Of a DNA stretch of 64,000 bases, positions 1 through 11,510 are shown piece after piece. A model generated the notes under the pieces. The model ran no database searches. It had not been told where the DNA came from and saw only the letters and a list, made by a program, of their open reading frames with translations. Positions within the stretch are counted from its first letter, which is position 1; each line of letters starts with the position of its first letter. Origin of the DNA: Coniochaeta sp. PMI_546. Lineage: Eukaryota > Ascomycota > Sordariomycetes > Coniochaetales > Coniochaetaceae. The stretch covers positions 186,001 through 250,000 of the forward strand of contig MU271163.1 in assembly GCA_021432605.1 (NCBI GenBank), written 5' to 3'. A program made the translations under genes and the position numbers.

Positions 1-498
1 CTCGAGTCGGAGGGCCAGCGCCAGAGCGCCATCAACATCGCCGAGGGAAAGAAGCAGAGCGTCATCCTGGCCTCCGAGGCCCTGCGGGCCGAGAAGATCA
101 ACCGCGCCAGCGGTGAGGCCGAGGCCATCACCCTCAAGGCCCGGGCGACGGCTAGTGGTATCGACGCCGTTGCCAGGGCTATTGCTGAGGGCAAGAGCGC
201 CGCGCAGGGTGCGTTGAGCCTGAGCGTGGCGGAGAAGTATGTCGACGCTTTCGGCAAGCTGGCCAAGGAGGGCACAGCCGTTGTCGTGCCCGGCAATGTT
301 GGCGATATCGGCGGCATGATTGCCACTGCGCTGAGCGTTTACGGGAAGGTTGGACAGGCGCAGGCTCAGTCCATGGCACAGCAGATCGTGGACAGGGATG
401 CTGCGGTTGAGGGCGAAATCGACCAGAACAAGGATGTGGTCAAGGGGGCTGTTGATTCCATCGTTGAGGATTTCGACAAGGCTACAGATAGGAGATGA
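1..498 (+). CDS. Stomatin-like mitochondrial protein, C-terminal part (partial)
   Basis: The reading frame is open from base 1 to a TGA at 496-498 and gives 165 residues; the 5' part lies outside the window. The sequence is the alpha-helical, Ala/Glu/Lys-rich C-terminal half of an SPFH/stomatin-like-2 protein: a run like EGQRQSAINIAEGKKQS, then ASEALRAEKINRASGEAEA, and a C-terminal stretch containing VAEKYVDAFGKLAKEGT. In the family this region follows the SPFH (band 7) domain and mediates oligomerisation at the mitochondrial inner membrane, where SLP-2 proteins scaffold prohibitins and proteases. The family call is secure; the mitochondrial location is inferred from the family because the N-terminal targeting signal is not in the window. 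Confidence 0.85.
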   Translation, partial: LESEGQRQSAINIAEGKKQSVILASEALRAEKINRASGEAEAITLKARATASGIDAVARAIAEGKSAAQGALSLSVAEKYVDAFGKLAKEGTAVVVPGNVGDIGGMIATALSVYGKVGQAQAQSMAQQIVDRDAAVEGEIDQNKDVVKGAVDSIVEDFDKATDRR

Positions 499-810
499 CC
501 TATACTTAAGTGGGTTGGAGGAATTTGGATGATCGATGGTATATTAGAAGGCAGCGCCATAACGCTGTGAGTATATTGACATCGTCTCATTTGTTAAAAG
601 TGGGATTCGACAGGGCGGCTGGCGTTATGTCGTTGCGACGATAGGAGGAAACCACTCAATCAAATTGTATATTACAGGGCGCGGAGCACTCACAACTCAG
701 TTGGTGCACGGCGGTACAGAAAAAACAGGGGGTCATCCGTGCTGCTTACAAAAATAGTAATGGGCAATCAAGGCGAGCATGCACTCGCGGATAACGCACA
801 TGCCCCAACT
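499..810. other. Convergent intergenic region
   Basis: About 310 bases between the convergent stomatin-like and MON2 stop codons. They must hold both 3' UTRs and polyadenylation signals. I see no other feature. Confidence 0.6.
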
Positions 811-3800
811 TCAAACTCCCAGTTCGCCGCCAACAACATCAAGTGCCTCCCGAATCAAGCCCAACACTTTACCGTCCCCAGAAGAGCCCGCTACCTGGAC
901 AGCCGCGACGAGCAGCGGATACAGACGAAGTAGATGCTTCCGAGTATCGCTATCGACATTAGGAGTATCCCGTATAGCATCTGGCTCGGACCGCAGATCA
1001 ACCAGCCAGCGCAACAGCGTGGTCAACTCCTTGCGCTGGGACAATGGTTGCGGCATTCGCCCTCTGAGGGGTTGATCGGCTATGTATGCCCGGATTGACA
1101 GCGCGCAGCGAAGGATCAAGTACGGTGCTGCGGTGCGTGCCAGTCGTATGTGTAGTTCGTGTGTTGTTTCTGTCTTTCCATTCGAGTCTTCCTTTTCACC
1201 GTTCTCTGCCTCCTTCGGACCGGACGATCGTGGTGGTGGTGAGCGAAGGGGCAGTCCAGGAGTGGGTGGTTGAACCACTATCGAAGGAGTAGTTGTACAT
1301 TCGTCATACTCCGCCACAAGCGAGAAGAGCTCTTCCAAACAAACATAACTCATTCTGACACGTTTGGTCGGCGTGGGATCGATGGTCCGCCCAATTCTTG
1401 GTTTGTACAGGGCACTGAGGGCGACTACGTCGCCACCGCGGCTCCCGTCAATGACGGAGGATTCGCTCGGGGCAGGAGCATGTATGATGGAGGTGCGAAA
1501 AAGCGCTTCCGCATAAGCCTTTCTTGTCTTGTTGGGGACGCCTTCGGCCCCAAGTGAGGGTATGATTAGAGCTCGTAGGGCTCGGAACGAAGCTATGTCG
1601 AACTCCTCGTCAGCTAGTATGTTGCTACCTTGTTGTGCCCTGTGGCACTCCGCATTCAAGATGCCACTCGCTGTACCTATGATAAGGTGCCATATCTTCT
1701 GAAAGGTCGCCCGCGGCACGTCCGCTGCGCGAATGTGGGGAAGGGTCGAGGCGAGCACCGCTAGAAAACACTTCGTTGCTTCTCGCCAAGGCTCGGTCGA
1801 CTTCGGCCTGACAGGGAAGCTATATTTGAGAGCGATCGGCTTTTGAAGCGCTGCCAGGGCGGAAGCAAAGGCGTCAGTTTTATAGATATCGGTCTCAGCT
1901 GCATTCCTAGTGATCAGAGACTGAAGTATGGACATGCTTTCTTTAGACATGGCCACGTAAGTCCGCTTTTGCGTAGGAGATGGTGAGATGTCTTCCTGCG
2001 TAAAAGACAAAGACACAAAATCTGCTAACTGACTGATCATCGCGGAGGGAACCCCGGGCAGATCTGTGCGAACCATCTTGCATATGTCCAGGATTCTCCC
2101 TTGGAGCGGCGTAACATAATCGACGTCGCTAGTATATGCCCCAGGAGTCGCGTGTTGCATAGCCTCGCGGAGGAGAGTAAGCATTCGGCGGACTATCTCA
2201 ACGTCAAGATCGCGGTCGATTAGACGGTAGAGCTCAATCAATGCCTCCACCCAGACAAGGAGGCACTTCTGATTATCCCCAGATCTGTCTGTTGTCAGAT
2301 CTTTCGGGACAGGTACGTCTCTCGACCAGAGCTCCCATGTGAGATCCACCATCTCTTTGGTGAAGCCTTGTTGATCTTTCTCCGTAGCCTGCTTCAATAT
2401 GTCCCGAACAGCACTGAAGGTGGCCGCACTAACATCCAGGATGTTGAACTCAAGCATTGTCGCAAAGTGACCGAGCAGCTCCTTCCAAACAGATGTGAAG
2501 GTCCTGTGTGCGGTGAGGACGTGAAGATAGGAAGCGCAAAGGTGGGAGACTCCTTGTATCACGACGATAGCCGTGTCTTTCCAGTCTTCCCTTTGCTTGT
2601 CCTTGGCCGATGCATCCTGTACCGCGCGCAGCTCGTCCTCGATAGAAGAAAGCAGCTTGAAAATTACTGAGCGTAATGATATCAGCCAAGCCTCAGCACT
2701 AAGACTGTCGCCGTACGCCGAAATAATACGCATCAAGGTTTGTATCGCGCCTAATCAGTTAGCAGTGTCGCAACATAGATTCTGAGGGCGATGGCGAGTG
2801 CCTACTATTTCGGAGTTCTAGTCGCTGATCAGTCGCGACAGATGATAGCCTCAGCAAAAGTAGCATCCAAAGCGCGGCCCTGGACCTTGGATGGCCAGCG
2901 TCGGCAGCGAGATCCAGTAGAGCCTCATTACCCCCTTCTTGTACCATCTCCACAGTGACAGGCATCGATTTAGCGGTCCCAGAGAGGAAATCTGACACTG
3001 CCCAGAAAAAGGTCACGGTCTAATTTGTGTTAGCTACTTCACACATCGAAGAGCGAAATGAGTAGCTTACTGTCAGCGCGACGTTCAAATCATCGTCCTG
3101 AGAGCAGAACTTATATAGAGTGTCAACTAAGTTGAGAAAGCACGAGTTGGGTAACGATGGCAGGAAGTCGGAGCATATGAGCTGAAGAGAGGCAAATGAG
3201 GGCCGGATGAGCCTCGCCGACCGTGCAATAAGCGTGGCGCGATGATTATCCGTACCTTCGCCGTTGGAGACGAAGGCCTGGTTTGCAAAGATCGTGTCGA
3301 TAATTTCGAAGGTAATCTCCCAACCCTGAACAAGAGACTCGCCACAGTTCTCTAGGATACCGCGCAGGCCGTCCAGGATCGTCTTGTGTACATCAACATC
3401 TGTACTGTGGCTCGTGAGAGTGACCTGCCGGTCTTCCAGCTGCATAGACAATAATGCATCGCGGAAAGCATTCAGCAGTCGAGTTTGAATCTTGCCACGC
3501 GGTTCCTCCCCGTAAGAAGTAGCAACGCTTGATGCCTCCATCACGATTCTAACCAATGTCTCTGCAGCACGCAGGCGAACCGGAGCCGTGTTAAGCGACG
3601 AACTTAGGGTTGTGATCAACTCAGACACCAGAGGATTCCACCCGGAAACGTGTGGTGGGTAAGAGAGAAGTCGCTCCAGATTGATGGATGCCAGGTCGCC
3701 GAGTTTGGCAAGGGCGAACTGGTTCTCCTGGTTTGGACCCGAATATGCAGATGTCGAAATGCTGAGCTGCCTCCTGTGAGGGCCCGTGGGCGTCTTAAGC

Positions 3801-6321
3801 GAAGGCCCTGTAGACGGCGGTGACTGCGGTCTACTGCTTGGCTCAGAGGGATCTTCCGCATGCCTCTCCACCAAGTTGCAGACAGCCGTGACTACTTCCA
3901 CAAAAGCCGAGTTGGGGAAGTCGATCGTGCTCTCAAAGAGCCTTGAGGCGGCTGTCTCAACGGCCCTGATCTCTGTGCTGAAGTTGGCCAGTAGCTGGTT
4001 GACTTCCTGGTCAGCTTGTTGATCGGTCGCTTTCGTTGCCGTCGGGGTCCGGCCGGCAGACCTTCCCGACGAAAATAGAACGAAGTCGGCTTGCTGCAGT
4101 GTCTCCAAAATGATCCTCCATGACGAGGACAGAGTTGGGCCAAGAGCAATGCCTAGATTAACAAGAGCTCGGAGACAGAGTAGGTTTCGTGTGTTGAGAG
4201 TAGATGGGCCTAGATCAGTAGATAGTTGCCGCGGTTTCTCGGTGGATGGCGTGGTCGGCCCCACGAGGCTATCCACACTAAGGAGTCCCCGAGCATTGCT
4301 AAAGATGCTGTTGGGCATCTCACCGGAAGCAGTCGGCGTTGTCGCTCGGGCGGTACCAGCATTCAAGCAGGCTGTAAATACATTCGGCGGGACGGCCGCC
4401 TTACCAAGAGTCGTTAGGAAGGCATCTCGCGGCGTGGTCAGTTGCAGAAGGCCGGAGACATGGGTGAACTTCTGGAAAGCCCTGACCAGACCATGATAAC
4501 ATTCTGAATCGAGAGCAGCGTATAGGAAAGTAGAGCATGTGGCGAGAATTGCAGGCCAGCACTCCTCTATGAAGGCAGCACAGATCTTGACTTCGGCGTG
4601 TAGAGGGTGGTCCTCAAGCGTGAGAGGGTTGGTTGGTACTGGATTCCTCTTAAAAAATGCGGACCGTTCCAACGTCAGCCGACCTGTAGAGCCCTCTGTA
4701 CCGCCATCCACTCGCGATGCCGAGGACTCGTGTTCACCTTCTGGCTTTGTACTTCGTTTCCGGTTTCGACTATCTCCTGGCACTGTGAGAGGAAGTATGA
4801 ACTTGGCCAGACCCTCGGACAAAGACGTCATACAAGCAAGAGTAAGACTGTAGAGATACGACTCGGGAATGCTAGGTGGTTCCGTCTTGTCGAGCTGGTC
4901 GATGCATGGAACCCTCATGGTACTCCATTGGGTGCTGATTCCCGTGTTATGGCCATCCGAACCAACGGAACCAGATATGATACCAGTAACTCCGCTCGCC
5001 TCAAGCATTGCCTGGTCTGTGGACGCTCCAATGCTGGCATAGGGATTTGCAACCGGGATCGTAGACTGATGGCCAAGACCAATCACAGATGGCTTCTCAG
5101 TGCTCACTCGGACGAAGGTAGCAGTAAGATTTTTCAGAATTGGCTTCTGCCCTTCTTTTGCGTCATATAGCATGAATATCCGCCGAAACAGACCAGGTTC
5201 AGCGAAAATCCCCCGAAATACTTCCATGCACAGCGATCGTTTCCAAAGGGCGGTGTCTTGATCAAGTAATTGGGTCAGTATATCCATTGCCTCCCCACTC
5301 TCTGCCGGTAAGATGGACATATGTCTTCGCAAAAGAGTGTAGAGGATGCGAACAAGCCGAACACTGGTAGCGAAACTGGGCTTTCCTCGAAGAGCACTGA
5401 TGATGAAAGGCATGACCCTAGTTCGCAAGATATGGGCCTGTTCAGGGTGCGTAGAGAAGATACCGGCATGGTTGGTCAAGACCGATTCTATCAGTTCAAG
5501 ACCGAAGGTCTGCGTGAGGCCAGAGAACCTCAGATATTCGGGTCGTTGCGATTCTGTGAGCAGACATATGTCGTTGAATACGCGGAAGGCATCCAGTGCG
5601 GCAGACATGAGAGGGACATTTCCTCGTTCTGTTGGCGCCTCCCCAACGTTAGGAGCATCAGACCCGGACCGATCTTCGTTAACGACCTTGTCAAAGACAG
5701 AGACAACCAGCTGTTGGAGGGTTGCGGCAGATGTATTGTTGACAATGGCATTCTTGCTGGACTGCAGTATGAAACAGATATTGAGCGCCGTGACTAACAG
5801 CTCTCCTTTGACGTCGGCGGCATAGTTAGACAACAGAGACGGCAGGGCTTGAAGGATCTTTAGCTGGACGTCGAGACCAGCAGATGTAGCTTGCTGGAGA
5901 GCCTCAAGAACCTGGCTGAGCCGAGACCGAGGCAGTGCCCCAGAAACGATGAGCCTCTGTAAGCAGACAATCGCAATACCCGTAAACTTGGCATTTTTGG
6001 TTCCACAGGCAATGATAAAGGGGTTCACAAAGGTAAGCTTCTGGGATAGATCTAGCAAATTGGTGAGTTTGCGTCGGGTTCCAAGGGGCAAAACAGCATA
6101 GGCCGTTGGACAACGAACCACTAGCCACCTGAGCTTCCGAGGTCGTCCTTAGACTCTTCAGGTCTTCTAGAGACTTTTCAGCAGCCTTGCAAAGCTACAG
6201 TCAGCATGGATCTCATCAATAGGGCATGGGATGTGTCGTGTACCTGGCGGAGATCATTGTGCTTCCGCTTGCTCTCCTGTATGAGATTGTTGAGCTCGGA
6301 AGCGAGCAGCTGAGCGGTCAT
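811..6321 (-). CDS. MON2: Mon2-like endosome-to-Golgi trafficking protein
   Basis: A large HEAT/armadillo-type scaffold related to the non-catalytic parts of Sec7/BIG Arf-GEFs. Mon2 acts with Dop1 at the trans-Golgi/endosome. Five exons are proposed: 6244-6321, 6129-6185, 3071-6040, 2806-3019 and 811-2750, giving 5,259 nt or 1,752 aa, in the usual size range. The start MTAQLLASELNNLIQES and the following DLKSLRTTSEAQ segment match the Mon2 N-terminal DCB-type domain. FVNPFIIACGTKNAKF, LQALPSLLSNYAADVKGELL and the C-terminal joins NVALT-TVTFFWAVSDFL and RNS-AIQTLMRIISAYGD are also characteristic. The two 3' introns (3020-3070, 2751-2805) are clean. The second intron (6041-6128) has a weak donor and its boundary is less certain. 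The gene is divergent from MMS2. Low-complexity Ser/Thr/Pro stretches lie in the middle of the large exon. Confidence 0.88.
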
Positions 6322-6743
6322 GTTGTCATATCTGATAAGCTAATCTCCCGAACATGAAGATGATAAGAAGCGCCTGTGATGGAATAAATGAATGAGACTT
6401 CCTATACAGTCGACAGATATTGAAGTTTACTCGTTGTCTAAGATGGGAAGCCGCGTGTTGTCTCGTTCCTGCTAGCTCAACATGCCAGCTGTAAGGCAGA
6501 TGCAGCTGCAGTGGCTCTACGACACCGTGCGGTACGTACCTCGAAGCTAAACCATCACCCCTGCTCAACCCCGCCAGGTCCGCCAACCCCACCACGGCCA
6601 TGACCTTGTCGGCAACATCACTGCTCAAGCTGTGATGCTGAGTTGTGCCTCCACTAATTCAAACATACCATTTTCGGACCGTTCTTCGACCCTCTCTCCC
6701 ACTCAACATCCGCAACTAATAATCCTGACACAAATCTGGCATC
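6322..6743. promoter_or_regulatory. Divergent promoter region MON2/MMS2
   Basis: About 420 bases between two divergent start codons. It must contain both promoters and 5' UTRs. I see no strong specific motif. Confidence 0.5.
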
Positions 6744-7385
6744 ATGGCTGTTGCACAGGTGCCAAGGAATTTCAAGCTGCTTGCAGAGCTGGAGAAAGGA
6801 GAGAAGGGCATGGGAGCAGGTCGGTGATCCGTCGGCCCAATACACTCGAACAATACCTAAAGCTGACTCTACCTTGCAACACAATAGGTGCCTGCTCGTA
6901 TGGCCTTGAAGACCCTGAAGACATCTACATGACACATTGGCGAGGCACCATCTGGGGACCACCTCATGTAAGCATCAAGCCTACCTTAACCGAGACGAGA
7001 TGGAGGAGCAGACGACGGATGTGGCAGGCGCATCCAAACGATACTGACTCAATCTACTTAGGGAAACCACGAGAATCGAATCTACGAGCTCAAGATGGAG
7101 TGCGGCCCGAATTACCCTAGAGAACCTCCAGTGATCTATTTCGTCAGCCAGATCAACCTGCCGGGCGTCAACCAGACCGACGGCAAAGTGGACAAGAACG
7201 CGGTTGCCATCCTACGCGACTGGGAGCGCATCTCCAACGAACTCTCCAAGAACCCCCGGCCGAAGGAGGACCCGCTCAGCCTCGAGGCCGCTCTGATCGC
7301 GATAAGGAAGTACATGGAGGAGCACAAGAAGCTGCCGCAGCCTCCCGAGGGCTCCAAGTACGCCATGTACCGGGACCGCATATAA
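6744..7385 (+). CDS. MMS2: Ubiquitin-conjugating enzyme variant (UEV), Mms2-like
   Basis: Mms2 pairs with Ubc13 to build Lys63-linked ubiquitin chains, which act for example on PCNA in error-free post-replication repair. Three exons, 6744-6819, 6888-6967 and 7062-7385, give 159 aa. The protein starts MAVAQVPRNFKLLAELEKG, continues CSYGLEDPEDIYMTHWRG and IWGPPHGNHENRIYELKMEC, and has PNYPREPP and the C-terminal PPEGSKYAMYRDRI. The UBC fold is recognisable, but the active-site Cys region of true E2s is replaced by INLPGVNQTDGKV without cysteine, as expected for a UEV. Both introns have clean GT-AG ends (6820-6887, 6968-7061) and restore a single frame. The length is slightly above that of the yeast protein. 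Confidence 0.93.
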
Positions 7386-7786
7386 ATCGGGATAGTTGAG
7401 CATGCGACTGTGTGACGCATCTTAGGCCAGCGCGGAACGAACGTGGAGAGCGCTATTAGAACTGGTTCGCTGCTTTGTTTAAGGATCGAGGAGAGACGTG
7501 AGCGTGGACAGTAAGAGGCAAAGGGACTGGTGTTATCATTGCTCAGCCTGAATTTTCGATCATTATCCCTGGGACGGTACTCTGGCGTGTATTTGGCAGA
7601 ACATGGACCGACGAGTTACCCGTTCTCATGGCTGTGTCGTGAACGATTTGAACCTGGCCACGTGACAGTGACACCTCGGTCTCGGTGAAGCTCGGTGTGA
7701 CGTAACTGTATCTCCGAAGATTGTACAGCCAAAACCCTTAAGCTACTCCACCGCAACTGCGACATCACCGAATCAGTGCCAGATGA
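7386..7786. promoter_or_regulatory. Intergenic region with CRE-like site
   Basis: About 400 bases holding the MMS2 3' UTR and the promoter of the LYR-like gene. A TGACGTAA (ATF/CREB-type half-consensus) lies at 7698-7705, about 80 bp before the next ATG. It is preceded by repeated CTCGGT units at about 7674-7696. Whether this element is used is unknown. Confidence 0.4.
7698..7705 (+). promoter_or_regulatory. TGACGTAA, CRE-like bZIP site
   Basis: An eight-base match to the ATF/CREB-type recognition sequence, 82 bp upstream of the LYR-like start codon. One such site is expected by chance every tens of kilobases, so function is only possible. Confidence 0.3.
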
Positions 7787-8874
7787 ATGCCTTCATTATA
7801 CGTTGCAAGCCGCAACTCGCGGCATAGAACGGCATGTTTTGCCCTCTACAAAGCTCTCATACAGCAGGGCGTCCGCGTCCCTCTACCTGATGATGTCCTC
7901 AAGGCGCCTGGCCTTGAAGGCCCTGTCCATCCGATCAAGCATCTGGTACGGAAGAGCTTCCGTCGTAACAAGAATGATACTAGTCCAAGGCTTGTCATAT
8001 CGGCCCTGAGGAACGGCTACAAGGTCTGTCGGTGAACTACATGCCGCTGGAGATTCCGCTGCAAGTGTACTTATTGACTTATTCGTCCATTCAGTTCCTC
8101 GACATGCTATCCGCCGCACAAGACCGCTCTTCGCCGGAATACAATGAGGTATACGATTTCCTCCGCCAACGGCAACTCAGGAAGTCAACGGCCCTGTCTC
8201 TCCGCGCACTCAGAGAACCCCCGCCGCCAAAGCCCTCTAGCGCCCCAAATCCAAACACAATCCCGCTCCTGACCCGGGTTTCCGCGCCCGGCGAAGCCCC
8301 ACGCTACGAGCCCACCGTCCGGCCCCGACCACTCTTAGAACTCGGCGGCTCAGGCAGACGCCGAGTGCCGGTGTTGGAAAAGGCGAATTTCCTGCCCTTT
8401 CTGCGCCTCACCAAGCCGCAGCCGGCTATCGTGAGCCGCATCATCCGGCAGAAGTCCATCCGCATGACGAAAATCGTCGAGACACTGCAGGCCATGACAG
8501 AAGAGACTCAAGAGGCGGCTGAGTGGGAGGACCAGTGGGAGAAGATCTTGGAGACACGGCGTCCGATCGAGACATCGCGGCCTTCTCGGCCTTCGCGGCG
8601 CCCCGGGCCGTTCCTCGCTGGAGTCAAGCAAGATATCTACGACCTCCGCGGCCGGCTGCTTGGGTTGCGTCTCGATGACCATGCGCGAGGCGAGGCGTTG
8701 CAAAAGCTTGTGACGGAGGAGAGGGCACTGGCAGAGAAGGAGAAGATCGAGAGGAAAGAAAGACGGAGAAAGGAGAGACAAGCACGGAAGGCAGCCAGTG
8801 GTGCGTCTCCCAGCTCTGTGCAGGAGATAACTGAGGCTATACGTGGAAACCTGGTGGACCAAAAGCAACATTGA
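7787..8874 (+). CDS. LYR motif-like (Complex1_LYR / Cup1-like) protein
   Basis: Two exons, 7787-8023 and 8095-8874, give 338 aa. The N-terminal segment (residues about 10-95) has the helical pattern of the Complex1_LYR superfamily: CFALYKALIQQG, then HLVRKSFRRNKNDTSPRLV, then ISALRNGYK-FLDMLSAA across the intron. Such proteins usually bind mitochondrial acyl carrier protein and assist Fe-S cluster or respiratory complex assembly. The remainder is Pro/Arg-rich and ends in a strongly charged Lys/Glu/Arg helix, a probable coiled coil. The start ATG at 7787 was chosen because the ATG at 7783 runs quickly into a stop. The specific role is unknown; the family call is moderate. Confidence 0.68.
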
Positions 8875-9340
8875 TATGCCCGGTCCGATAGCAAGAAGTG
8901 GATAGCTCGGGAGAATACCTCATCAGGCTGGAAAGTTGTCGGCGTGACGTGAAGACTCACCATTGCTCCGAACAAGACGACGGGTAGGAGAAGGCGGGGA
9001 ACTCCGGTCATAGGAATGCCTGCGTGCAAGTTGACGGGCGGTAAGAGATACCAAGGGTCAGGCCATGAGGCGGGTGCCAGTCCGATGTCCAAGGAAACTG
9101 GAGAAAAGCCTCCCTTGCGGAGAACGTAAACCAATTTCTGTGACAAGGAGAGGCTAGCTTTGGGAAAAGAAGATACGCTGTGTTTGTGAATATCATTACA
9201 GCATTGTATTTTATGTACCACAAACATATAGCGTTGTCATAACCCAGCTCATCAAGACCAAAAAGGTATCTATAAACAGCATGTTCAACATCCCTAACAA
9301 CACCAAGAGGCCCCTCTCCTGGTCACACACCATTGCCACT
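8875..9340. other. Convergent intergenic region
   Basis: About 470 bases between convergent stop codons (LYR-like gene and bZIP gene). Presumably the two 3' UTRs; no further structure seen. Confidence 0.5.
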
Positions 9341-11510
9341 TCACGAATTGTACTTTGTGGCAGTCCAGAAAGCACCATTGATATCATGTCTCCGCAATCC
9401 AGGGCTTCTACCCAGACACGTAGCTCTCTCAACCATTTCTGCTTTAGTCAGTACACTATCGCCACAATCTAGGAATTGCAAGAAGACTTACCAAAGATTA
9501 AAAGGTTGACATCAACCGTCACCTGCTTCTTCCCCGGCACCGTCTGCGCACCAGTAGCCTTCAGAAACCCATCGACACCATCAAATCTCCACATGTCCGA
9601 ATGCGAGAAGTCAGTAAGCGCCGTGATTGTCGTATCCGCGCGCGACGACCCGCCCGGCGAAAGAGGCCCCGACGACCTCGCGCTCTGGGCGTCAGAGGAA
9701 CCCGACCCGGAGCCAGAGGAGCTGTGACCGGTCAAGGTATCGAGCAGATCCGCCGAGGCCGAGTTGGCCATGTGCGCGTCCGCGCTGCCGAACGGGTCGG
9801 CCTCGTTGCCGGAGCCCGGCCGGTCGGAACCAGCGACCTGTTCCTCGTCGGTAAACGCCGTTGCGTCGATCTCGACCGTCACGAAGTCCGCGGCCGGCGG
9901 GATCGCCACGCCCCGCTGCTGGAGGTACATCTCGATCTCGTCGCTGTCGTAGAACTCGGCGCCGAACCCGGCACTGCCGGGGGGCAGGTACTGGCTCACG
10001 TCCAGCATGTCGCGCGCCGCCGTCGTCTTGGCGTTGAAGGGTCCCATGCTAAAGCCGTTGGCATTCTTGCTCCGCAGGATGTCGGTTGTGCCTTGGTTCC
10101 CGACGCGCTGCTGACTTGCCGTCGTAGTATCGTAGTGCGTGCTCGAGGCGCCCAGCTGGAGGAAGGGGTACTGCCAGTTGTTGAGGGATTCGGCCGAGGT
10201 GCGGTCGAGGCCGCGGCGCAGGCGGGCCTTGATGCTCTCCAGAGTCTCGAAGAGCAGACAGAAGCCGAAGACGCGCGAGAAGCGCTTCTGTGGCGGGTTG
10301 GGCATGGTCACCAGCGTCCAGGCGCGTTCCAATGCGGTGCGTTGGAAACGTCGGCCGAAGGTGATCTCTTGTGCGGCGTAGGAGTTGGGCAGAGGGAGGG
10401 ACGGGTAGAGCGAGGAGTTGAGGTTGTTGATGTCCGAGAAGTCGGGTGCGGTCGTTGAGTTGGACAGCTCAGGGGTAGTAAAGTCGAAGTCAGAAGTGAA
10501 GCCGAAGGGGAAGCTGGCGTTGTCCAGGGTAGGGTAGGTGATAACTTCATAGTCGGGTGTCGGATCGGGGTCCGCTATGGCGGCCATACCTGACTGGACG
10601 GCCGAAGTGCCCAGGTCTGCAAGAGGGACCTGCTCTTGCGTGACAACCAAGCCCCCATAGAGATGATGTTGCGACTCAGTGGGCTGAGAAATATCCTGGC
10701 CAGACACCGGTTCCACTGCTTCGGGTGAGGTCGATTTTCGCTTCGACCGGCTCTTTTTGGCGGGAGGAGAGTCTGAGTCGCGAGATATACTGTGGTCATC
10801 GTCGTTATACGCGTCTTCAGTTGACTTACGCGCCAACGAGAGGAACTTCTGGGTCGTTTCACGGAGCTGACGGCCAACCTCTGGCATGCGATCCAACAGT
10901 CCACAGCCGACGGCGTAATCGTGTAGCCTGAGAAAGGCATTGTTCATCTCCTCGTTGGTGTCCTTTAGCTCCTGGACTCTCCTCTCCAGTGTCTGGATGG
11001 CATTCTCTTTACGATTTCGGTAGGCGCGTTGAGCGAGCCGTATCTGTGTGCGTCGACGCTATGAGGAGCGTTAGAACTACGTCTCGTTTACAGGACTCGC
11101 ATGTCCATGGTTATGAGAGACATATATCAGATGTCGAGACGCAGGGGACATCCGATGGAGTCGGGAATGGACACGGTGGGAGAGGCTACACTGAATGTAC
11201 TGCATGAAGTGGCACACAAGAAATGACTTACGTCCTGAGCAGTCTCATCCTTGGGCTCTAACCTTGGTCGGCCTCGACTCCGCTTCTTCTCCTCTTCCTC
11301 TCCGGCGACATCTGGAGACGAGGCCTTGCGACGTTTTCGTGCCGGACCATTCAGTGTATCAGGCGTCACGACTACCTCAGCCACGGTTTTCTCAGTCTTG
11401 CGGGACGCCAGATGCCTCCTGCCATCGTCGTAGCTCTCCGCGCTCAAGATGGCGAGGTCACCTGTGGGGTAGCGCATCGCACGGGGTTGATTTGTCGGGA
11501 TCTGGAACAT
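9341..11510 (-). CDS. bZIP transcription factor (AP-1-like fungal family)
   Basis: Three exons, 11232-11510, 9492-11058 and 9341-9441, give 648 aa from the ATG at 11510. After an acidic and basic leader ending in KRSRGRPRLEPKDETAQD, the second exon begins with the basic region RRRTQIRLAQRAYRNRKENA, followed by leucine-zipper heptads (IQTLERRVQELKDTNEEM). A Ser/Asp-rich middle resembles an activation region. The last exon restores the conserved fungal C-terminal motif ERATCLGRSPGLRRHDI; without the intron at 9442-9491 this motif would be lost. The protein is nuclear and binds DNA as a dimer; its targets are unknown. The frame is open for about 60 codons upstream of this ATG with Gln/Pro-rich coding-like sequence, so the real start may lie further 5' behind an unmapped intron. 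Confidence 0.85.

Noticed and set aside
9601-10458. Plus-strand open frame of 285 codons, Arg-rich
   Set aside because: It is antisense to the bZIP gene. The Arg/Ala/Gly-rich composition is typical of the reverse strand of GC-rich coding DNA.
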